Shown: piece after piece, positions 55,791-64,000 of the stretch
Layout of the letters: each line of letters opens with the position of its first letter
How positions within the stretch are numbered: the first letter of the stretch is position 1
Assembly: GCF_042242105.1 (NCBI RefSeq)
Contig: NC_092023.1
Coordinates: forward strand, 11,048,933-11,112,932
Direction: 5' to 3'
DNA: 64,000 nt
Source of the DNA: Pempheris klunzingeri
Lineage: Eukaryota; Chordata; Actinopteri; Acropomatiformes; Pempheridae
The notes under the pieces: generated by a model
Databases searched by the model: none
Told to the model about the DNA's origin: nothing
What the model saw: the letters and a program-made list of their open reading frames with translations, nothing else
Translations under genes and position numbers: made by a program

Positions 55791-58445
55791 CACATACAAA
55801 CATCCAGGTTGTAAACAAAAGCTCTTTCATATCAAAGAGGAGTATAAAACTTCACTGCCACAGTGCGTTCTTAAAAAAAGCTCTATGGAGTGACTACTGC
55901 ATTAGAAAAAGCAACAACGCAAACGTAAAGTGTGGGATAAAAAAGTTAAAAGGATTATATTACAAAGCCTTTTGGAGTCCTGAGTTTATCGAACATAAAC
56001 AAAACAGACGAAAAGGCCAGAGTCCATATATCATAGAAATACATTAAAGAATAAAAAAAAAACCAACATATTTGACAGTTTTCCTGCTTGTAGTCCAGGC
56101 GTCAGACTTCCAGCAAAACAGGCAAAAGAGATTGATTGAGAGAACCGTTTTCAGCGCACCCATGGGTCTCGTTTGGGACAATACACATTACGCAGCATAC
56201 GTGTTGTTGTTGACAGCAAATAGAGACTCACTGAGGCGCTCATCGTTTGGGTAAAGCAGCATCTTCATGTAAAATTATATTTTCCAAATATCTGGGATGA
56301 TTGTAAAGGACTTCTCTGAGTAAATAATAGTACATAGTATAGTGATTTCAGTGAAAAAATGAAAGTATACTCTTATTTAAAAAGAAATAAAATGTGTTCG
56401 CGACCCTCTAAAGTAACATCAACGTGCGTCATCCCTAACCGGACACAGGAGTGAGGAAAATGAGTGTGAGGGCTGCAGGCTGACGGCAGGTCAGGTCAAG
56501 AGGGTTTCGGTTCCCATTTAAGACGCACTCGTCCTCAAATTCCCTTCTTTTGTATCGAGCACCCGTCGTCTTCAGACATTTATGGGCTGACATCATGTTG
56601 TTAGTGTAAACTTGTACTTTGAGCTACTCGGGTAAAGACAAAACATTTTGCTTTACTCTCACAAAAGATGAACACTCTGACAACTGGGAGCAATCCAGTC
56701 CAGCCACAGCCTCCTACTGTTGGCCACTGGAGCACCTGTGGGGTAAGTACCTTGCTCAAAGGCACCATGGCAGCTGCTACTGAGAAAGAATTCACTCTCT
56801 TTTACTTTGGGATTTGAACCCAGAACGTTCAGATAACAAAAAGTCTTCTCTAACCTCCAAATCATTGTCTGCAACCTAATTCTTAAATTATTTATTTAAA
56901 AAAAAAATCAATAATATTAAATGATTGGTGAAGAAATAACTGTTGCCATGTCATCATTATGACAACACAGGCTGATAAATCTTTTAACTCCACTTCACTG
57001 GGTTAAATTTTCCTCAAATAATGATCCCGGTAGGATTTTAAGAGCTACTACAGATGCCTGACAACTGCGGTTGCAGATTTGACATAGAAAAATGAATGAA
57101 GAAAGGGACTTGGGAAGGAAAAAAAAAAACTACCTGGAACTGAACCCATCCCAGCTGTGTGAGAGATTTTAACTCCTTTAGACACTGATGCTGGATCGCT
57201 TTATTTTGTGTCTGTGGTGTTTGAGGAAAGTGAGGCTGATTGTAGTTCTGGCTTAAGTCTATCCAGCCTGCAGTGAGAGAAAAGGCTGAGGCCCTGATGT
57301 ACAAACTGCATTTTGAGGCAGAGTGCGTAGATTCAAACTCTACACCCGCTGCTTTCGAAGTTTTACCAGCCAAATATTTAGGACAACTTAACTACATATT
57401 TACCAGGCACAGATCAAAGTACACCAGCAGTTGGCTAGTGGCAATTTAAAATTAAAAGAATGAACAAAAGTTCCAGTGTGGAAGAGTCTCCTCCGTCTCT
57501 CTTCAGATGGCATCAGATTTCAGATGTTCAGGATTTTAACCTCAAGTATACTGTCCAAAAAAGTATGGATTTTTAATATGAAAAGACCTCTTTAGGCATA
57601 TTCACATTACAGCAGAAGAACAGTCACCACTGGTCATGGCCTTAGAGTTGTGAGTTGCAGTGAACTGCATCCAAACAGGGACTTTTCCCTCTCAGGTTTT
57701 TTCACTTGAATGATCTTCAGAGGCCTGAAAAGGTGAAATTATCCTGTATTTCACTCGAAAAAATACAGCAATATTTCCTTCCTTTAATCATCTGGTGACT
57801 CCTAAATGTGCCAGGGTTCTACAAAATTTTGGAGGATTACTCGCAATCACTTCTGCCGAAACAAGTTCTTAAAAAAGGTCACTTGTTTGGGGCCCGTTGT
57901 TATACTCTGACCCCAACCCACGCTTCCTTTTGGATCCCCTCTCACTGGTTTCCACTATAACAAAATGGGAATCAGCACCATCCAGCAGCTAACTGCTGGT
58001 GAAATCTGGGTGTGGCTGGTAAATTTTCCTGAATTATGAAACACATTGATGGGTAAACAACTGGCCTTGCTTCTGTTCTGCACTGAGAGTTGGCTGATAA
58101 AATAACAAAAGACGCTTGAGGGGAAATAGTTTGGATTTTGGATGGGATGGTGGTATCCATCAGCCGCGTGCACCGAGATGTGATCCTGCCTTTGTCAGCG
58201 GTGAGCTTTTTTTTTTTTTTTTTTTGCCCCTTTGCGAGGAAAAACCCTTCCACCGCTCTGGATCACTGCAGGGATTCAGCTGACGTTCCTACCAAGAGCA
58301 GGTTTTGGTTCGGTGCCCTGCCCGAGGACAGTCTGACGGGACTTTGGCTGTAGCTGGACTCATCAGCTGCTGCGGGTGTGCTGTTACCTCACAGTCTCTG
58401 TAACCACAAGCACAGCCCAAAGTTTCCCAGCGGACCTTACGGCTT
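55791..58445 (-). other. desi2 3' UTR / intergenic
   Basis: No coding exon recognised. Part is presumably desi2 3' UTR, whose end I cannot place. A probable dispersed repeat D fragment lies at about 56.70-56.83 kb and a T-tract at 58206-58225. Confidence 0.5.
56695..56835 (+). repeat. dispersed repeat D, diverged copy 2
   Basis: CTACTGTTGGCCACTGGAGC, GTACCTTGCTCAAAGGCACC and GGGATTTGAACCCAGAACGT. Resembles 7.71-7.79 kb only around the CCTTGCTCAAGG block, so relatedness is tentative. Confidence 0.35.
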
Positions 58446-58721
58446 TTACCGGCGGGGCTGGGGGCGGGAATGCCGAGGCAAGGTGGAAGGGGTGGAGGAA
58501 GATGAGGGCGAGCACGACGACATGGATGCCAGGGAGGCCGTGGCAGCGGCATCCTCTGCCTCCTCCAGCTCCCCTCCTCCGTGGAGCTCCTGGCTGACGC
58601 TGGACTGTAAGGCAGCCGGGGTCAGCCACTCTTTGGGCAGGCAGCTCTGGAGAAATGGCACGCAGGAGCTGAAGTAGGCCAGGCGGTTGACCCAGCGAGG
58701 GATCTCCCTGCCACACAGCGT
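58446..58721 (-). CDS. desi2: desi2 last coding exon
   Basis: 276 bp including stop at 58448-58446. Encodes [40 protein letters not shown] and an acidic [14 protein letters not shown] segment, then a Ser/Pro-rich tail ending RHSRPQPRR. Acceptor CTACTCAG; phase 0 from the preceding exon. Confidence 0.94.
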   Translation of the reverse strand, partial: TLCGREIPRWVNRLAYFSSCVPFLQSCLPKEWLTPAALQSSVSQELHGGGELEEAEDAAATASLASMSSCSPSSSSTPSTLPRHSRPQPRR

Positions 58722-61574
58722 CTGAGTAGAGGAGGAAGGGCGAGGGGGGAGAGAGAAAAAAAGGTTGTTATAATTCAGCCATCACAGCCAAGCTATACAT
58801 TATATTCTAATCTAAAGCACTTATAGATATAAAGCAGCGACACGGACTCTAAAACACGTTCTGTAGTTGTGTGAAACTAGAGGATTTATCAGAGACAAGC
58901 CAAAAAACATAACAGGGACTGATGTACCGTGTTTAACCAGACTTATTCTGCTAGGTGGCACATCAGTATTTCTGTTAGAAACAAGACATTAAAATGCTTC
59001 CATGACATAAACGTTCTTATTAATGTTTTCTAGATCAGAAGCCATCTGAGGACTAGGAAGAGAAAAAGCAATATGACAGACTGGCTTCAGTGCTCTGTGA
59101 CAAGCCTGTGCAGCTCCACTGGAGGGATGAGCACCGATCCTCCACAAAATATTCCCTTATTTACAAATACAACTTCATTTAATTAGATAATTTAATCGAG
59201 ATCAAGATCTGTTTTACAAGAGAGACCTGAGTTATACAGCATCAGAGACAGTCATAGACATCACTTAAAAGATCTGAAGACTGAAGTTTATATCATATCA
59301 TTTGGTCTTACAGTGATGGTGGTGGAGCGCATTTCCCTACACGTTGGTCACAAATGCAACCATGTTCAGCTGGGTTGAGATGTGGTGAATGTGAAGGTCC
59401 AAGTATTTTATTCGTATCTTTAAACTCACAAAACCATTAGTGAGCGCTGGTGCGTCGAAGCATCTGCATTTGATAGGTGTCTCCACCCTTTTATTCATTT
59501 CTTTCCTTTAATTTGACCCCAGTCTGTACATATATTTATTATAGTGTGGAAGAAAAAAAAAAATCTGCACCAATCAATGCGTAAGTGGAAAATATATCCT
59601 GCCATTCTTTTGTGAGGTGACCCAAGTGATACATCTCTGAAACTTCCAGGAAACTGCACATTTCCTGACTTTAACAAACACAAAAACCCAAAGGCGTTCC
59701 AGAAACTCCATGACCCAGACAGAGTACAATGTGCCTCTATGACATCAATCTATTGTATCTATCTGCTGTAAGTAACCAGCTGCTCTTACAAGACTAGGTG
59801 TGGTTGAAGACTTTGAGTGGATTTCTCTTTCGCCTCCTCCCCTTAACAGACCAGCATGCTGGCACAGGCAGCAACACTGTCAGTGTGAAGGCCTTATCAT
59901 CATCACTTCAGTGCTATTATTGCTTTACAGGATGAGAGGCTTCCAAGAAACTCCAAGTGATTCCCAGTCGAAGAGCTCAATAGTGCTATTATCAAAACAT
60001 TCACCAAAACTGCTGATAGGCTGCTTGCTAAGGTGCAGGAGGAGACGGGGACAGTGGACTCGCTTTTAGCCACAACAATGTCTCACAAAGCACTCGATTT
60101 AGCATGTTGTGTCAAATCCAGCTACCAGATGATACTAGATCGTTTGTTTTGTTTCATGTCTGACAGGAAGACAGAAATGCACATCACTCTGGCTTGCCCT
60201 CTATCGCAGCTACGCAGATGATCTAGCAGATGAAGGATGAAGGCTTACATCCACTAGAGGGGAAACTGCTAATCCATCAAAATCTGGGTGTAGTGTTTTC
60301 AGAAATACGCCATTAACACTCTCAAAACAAGCTTCTAAATCACTTAACACTGAGCTGTTCCTGGCAGATCAGCCAGCTTTTAATAGCTTTTTTCACAGAG
60401 TATGATTCCTGATAAAAGTAAGGCAAGACAAAATAAAGAGAGGAGGCAAGGAAGGGAAACACAATCTTGCAGGCCTCCTTTAGTTTACATTCAGTGATTA
60501 TTTTTTGCCACTTGGGGGCAGTGCAACAAGCTGTAAACACATGTACATCTAAAGCAATCAGTGGCTCATTTGCACATCTTATCTATCTTTGCTCACCATC
60601 ATCTCCTGAGATAAATATCTGTCTCTTCAGCTGCTAAATGCTCCACAACGTTCACCAGCTACACGTTCATTTCCCCTGCCTGCCGTATTAAGCTATTTGA
60701 AAACCACAAAACAAAGCAAAAACTCCCTCTTGGAGTTCAGTACTTCAGTTCTTCACCACTGGCACTTGCTTTAACAACCGCTTTTAGTGGGCCGAGATCT
60801 TTTTGTGATGTTAGTTTGTCGGATTGTTGCGATTCACTCACATGAGGCAGAATGGTGGTGTAACTTCTTCCATACACAATACTCAACAGACACAACAACG
60901 GGACAAAGATGATTCTCTGAGAATCTATTGCAACAGGTGCACTGAAAGGTTGTTTTTCTTCTGACTTTTTAGGACAAATGTCCTCCATTTTTCTACAAGT
61001 GGCGAACTCTTGCCTTTGTCTAAAGCGCTTTACGATTTCTTCATTCACACACACACACACACACACTGAAAGCCACGGTCGCCCTGCTGGTTCTGCCTGC
61101 CTCTCAGATAAACATCAGGAGTGTACAGATAATCTACATGCTTAATGAGACGCAGCCAGAGTGTTAACGTGGAGCAGTGTGTTGCTTTTCTTCATAAGAA
61201 CAGGACTGACAGCAGAGTCACACACATCAAATCTTCTCTCTGGGGAATTAATTGTTATTCTTGATCATTCGGAGCTGCTGCAACTATACATGTGTCTAAT
61301 TCCTTTCTCCCCACTCTCTCTTTAAGCCAACCTCCCACATTAAAAGAGGTTACAGCAAACCTAAGGGCAAGACGAAGGTATCAGCTCTGTGTCTCTTTCT
61401 CTACATTCTTGTGTTCTTTATGTGTTCGTTTGAATTTATGTGTATTATATTGATGTGCTGACATTTTGTATTTCTGTATGTGTGGAGTGAATGTCTTAAA
61501 CTGGATTACTCTTTGAGAGCATCATTACATATGGTGTATACATCTGTGTATGTGTATTATCAATGTATGGCGCA

Positions 61575-61616
<42 letters not shown>

Positions 61617-61973
61617 GACGTGTGTATGTGTGTGTATTTTCAATCGGCTTATCCGGGTGTGACTAATGAGCAGGGAGCCTTACAGTTAGCATCTAGCACT
61701 GAGGTGGGGATTAAGACACACTGATACAAGCCCAGACATGCAGAGCCAGCTGGTAAACACACACACAAATACACACACAGGTTGAGGCTGCTCTCCTTAT
61801 GACATCGCATTGACTTCCACACACACACACACACACACAGCTATTTTGAGTGCATTCACTCAGAGCACAAAAGTCAAATTAATGTTTTGACTTACTTTAC
61901 TTAACTGAGGGTGTTGTTTTTTCCTGCACCCCAGGGGGGGTAAACTCAGTTTAACAGCCAAAATGGTGCAGTG

Positions 61974-62033
<60 letters not shown>

Positions 62034-62817
62034 TGCGTGCGTGTGCAGTTACCTCTGACAGTGCTGAGGAGAAGTGGTTGCAGTTCTTGTGCATGAGGTG
62101 GTAGGCGTTGCCTTTGTACTCCTTCCCCATCTCCTCCACGATCCGCTCCACATCCTCCTCTGTGAAGTCTGTGCTGCCCAGGACTATGGCTTCTCTGCAG
62201 AGACACACAGGGAAAAGCAGAGGCAGCTGTTACTAGACATCATTACTCACTGATGAAACGTCAAGAACCGCTTTGATGCATTTCATTTAAAGCTCTTTTG
62301 CATGATCAATGGGCGTCATGCAACGACAAAGATTCATACAAACACATTTGTTCTTAAGTGGCATGTTACAAGTGATTTACATAATTCTCTCATAGTTAGC
62401 AAAACTCAGCAGCCCAAATATTTTGCACTAGGAGAGCATTTGATTCACTCCCAATGGCTGATATGAAGGCATTTAACATCTATTCCTACTTTCTAAATGC
62501 TTTTAACTCACATATATAATCTGTGCCTCTTTTAGTTGGATTTAATTATGTCTAATGTTTTATCTCGACGCTATCCACAATTTTTTTCTGTAGTAGCAAC
62601 ACATTATGCTTTTACCTTAAATGAAATGTGCTGTTTAAATCAAGTTTTGCTTGCTTCTTTGCTTGCATTTGCACCAGATGATCCCAGCGTATGGTCTAGT
62701 GGCCTGCATGGAGACAGCAAGTGTGTCTGTGCAAGTGTGTGTGTGCCAAGCAGAGTCTGTCTAAAGCCACGGGGCAAATCAACTAGAGCAGAAGTAATAC
62801 ACAGCAGCTCTGGGTAG

Positions 62818-62870
<53 letters not shown>

Positions 62871-64000
62871 GCCTTGGCTAATTCCGGGAATCCAAAAACG
62901 TATTGAACTGACTGAGTGCTCTACTGTCTCACCTCCACAACAAAATAATTCAACTGCAGCAAAAATCATTTTACAAGCCCTTTAATTTCTGCAGTTTAAC
63001 TAAATCAACTTATTTTAAGCCAATTCCTTACAGTCAGGTTTCACATACCTGAAGATCATGCAGCTTGTATTTCTCTGCCTCATTTACTTACTTCAGGATC
63101 AAACAATATTTGACACATCGTATAAAATACTCACCACAAACCACAGCCTTTAAAATGACTACAGAGCTGAACTAAAACTTCTCTGACAACGTAAACAGAG
63201 CATTTAAAAGCTTGGTTAACTGCAGGAATGCTGCACTGGATTGAATAGCATGTACAAATGCAATCCATTTTCTCTCAGTTGCCCTATTTTTCCATTTCAA
63301 ATTCACCACATGCAGTATCACATGAAATTCCTCTTTTTTTTTCCTAAATCCAAGACAAGTGAGCTGCCACGAACCATGAGTAAAAGAGTGTGAAATCATA
63401 AAATGTCTGTCACATGCTGCACTCTCTCCGCCAAAGTATATTTTTATCTCTCTGTCCTGTGGCAACAGTAACTAGTAGCCCTCATTACCGGAAGGTACCA
63501 GCTCACTGACTTGACTGGTCGACCGGATGCACAGAATAGGTCTGGAATATCTGGCTTGCACGGTGAACAAATCAATGATTCGCTAACACAGTAAATGTTG
63601 GACGATGATTATCTGACTGACTGGTCCCTTTTAGTTCAGTGTGTAACTAATGGCCAAACCACTAATGTAGGTTTATAGTTCTTGGCATGTCTTGCATGTC
63701 AACGTAATGGCTGACGAACTTGACTGACTACCTTATGGGCCGTGAAAAGACTGTTTGGACAATGACTGTTTGACTTTCAACTAGTTGTTTTTTGTTTGTC
63801 AAAACGTCCAGCTAGCTGCCTGACCACATATAAAACACACTCAAAGAAACCAAGAGCGCACATTTACATGTGATTCTGCACATATTAAAACATCAAATAT
63901 CCCGTACTTACTTGAACTTAAAGGTCTCGCCCAGTTCGGTTGCATCCCCTGGTGTGATCTCAAAGATCCCTGAGAATGGGTACGGGTGTCCGCCATAGGC
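58446..64000 (-). CDS. desi2: DESI2 (PPPDE1) deSUMOylating isopeptidase 2, 3' part of gene
   Basis: PPPDE-superfamily cysteine isopeptidase that removes SUMO/ubiquitin-type modifications, using a His-Cys pair. Three exons are visible (58446-58721, 62053-62194, 63912-64000 and beyond), encoding about 168 of the roughly 194 residues expected from human DESI2. The conserved blocks are [60 protein letters not shown] with the catalytic Cys, and C-terminal [20 protein letters not shown]. The start, the HSG catalytic-His region and 5' exons lie beyond 64000. Human DESI2 continues with a low-complexity Ser/Ala tail; here the tail is Ser/Pro-rich and differs. Confidence 0.95.
60590..60672 (-). repeat. 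dispersed repeat A, inverted copy
   Basis: On the minus strand GTAGCTGGTGAACGTTGTGG, GCATTTAGCAGCTGAAGAGA and CAGATATTTATCTCAGGAG align with 33.28-33.33 kb plus 34.91 kb. Confidence 0.6.
61047..61067 (+). repeat. (CA)n microsatellite
   Basis: About 10 CA units in desi2 intron. Confidence 0.85.
61579..61611 (+). repeat. (GT)n microsatellite
   Basis: About 16 GT units in desi2 intron. Confidence 0.9.
61819..61840 (+). repeat. (CA)n microsatellite
   Basis: About 11 CA units in desi2 intron. Confidence 0.85.
61978..62045 (+). repeat. (GT)n microsatellite beside desi2 donor
   Basis: About 25 GT units grading into GCGTGC/GTGTGC up to 62045, seven bases from the desi2 splice donor (62052-62051). 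Read on the gene strand it is (CA)n. Confidence 0.95.
62053..62194 (-). CDS. desi2: desi2 exon with catalytic cysteine
   Basis: 142 bp encoding [20 protein letters not shown] and [20 protein letters not shown], ending ALSE. The Cys in NCNHFS is the PPPDE nucleophile. Acceptor TCTCTGCAG, donor GAG|GTAACT. In the pre-mRNA a CA-rich microsatellite begins about 10-20 nt past this donor. Confidence 0.95.
62195..63911 (-). other. desi2 intron
   Basis: 1.7-kb intron with a (CA)n tract at 62819-62868. I see no other element; the ORFs are chance or microsatellite readthrough. Confidence 0.6.
62819..62868 (+). repeat. (CA)n microsatellite
   Basis: About 25 uninterrupted CA units. Confidence 0.95.
63912..64000 (-). 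CDS. desi2: desi2 exon (partial at window edge)
   Basis: Encodes [20 protein letters not shown] then [10 protein letters not shown], the PPPDE core. Donor AA|GTAAGT, phase 2. The exon continues past the window end. Confidence 0.95.

Larger units (their letters stand above)
58722..62052 (-). other. desi2 intron before the last exon
   Basis: 3.3-kb intron. Contains inverted repeat A (60.59-60.67 kb) and four CA/GT microsatellites (61.05, 61.58, 61.82 and 61.98 kb). No exon seen. Confidence 0.65.

Noticed and set aside
55604-56047. 147-codon ORF including a poly-His/Thr run
   Set aside because: Translation of a CA microsatellite; the same applies to ORFs at 18814-19082, 21650-22043 and 61946-62208 outside the desi2 exon.

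Overview
This is vertebrate nuclear DNA from a ray-finned fish, most likely a percomorph teleost. The evidence is spliced genes with GT..AG introns, many CA/GT microsatellites, Tc1-type transposons, a tRNA-derived SINE, and several short dispersed repeats that I recognise from memory as common in teleosts. There are no operons, CRISPR arrays or bacterial features.

Layout. (1) 826-37345, minus strand: a complete 12-coding-exon kcnh1 (EAG1 voltage-gated K+ channel) gene. Its exons sum to 2895 bp (964 aa), with phases agreeing at every junction. Its introns hold a LINE fragment, a SINE with a perfect 12-bp target duplication, a nearly complete 1.58-kb Tc1 element and several dispersed repeats. 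A moderately CpG-rich 5' region lies at about 37.35-37.68 kb. (2) 39794-40105, minus: a single-exon mrpl57 (mitoribosomal protein mL63). (3) 41950-48752, plus: a complete 13-exon cytochrome P450 family 3 gene (1494 bp, 497 aa), head-to-head with mrpl57. (4) About 49.89-55.79 kb: a second, degraded copy of the unit at 39.15-49.89 kb. It keeps a 5'-truncated mrpl57, the mrpl57-cyp3 intergenic sequence, a truncated Tc1 element, and only the last two P450 exons plus their 3' flank. (5) 58446-64000, minus: the three 3' exons of desi2 (PPPDE deSUMOylating isopeptidase 2); its 5' exons lie beyond the window.

The genes are functionally unrelated: neuronal K+ channel, mitochondrial translation, xenobiotic/steroid oxidation and SUMO/ubiquitin isopeptidase. 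The interest lies in genome structure. First, the tandem duplication of mrpl57+cyp3 has a history that can be partly read from Tc1 remnants and a LINE insertion present in only one copy. Second, the duplicate has left two intact P450 terminal exons that could act as an alternative 3' end. Third, a dispersed repeat beside the kcnh1 exon-6 splice donor occupies the place where mammals encode the longer S3-S4 isoform.

All coordinates come from reading splice sites and translations by eye. Family names of unclassified repeats are from memory and are marked as such.
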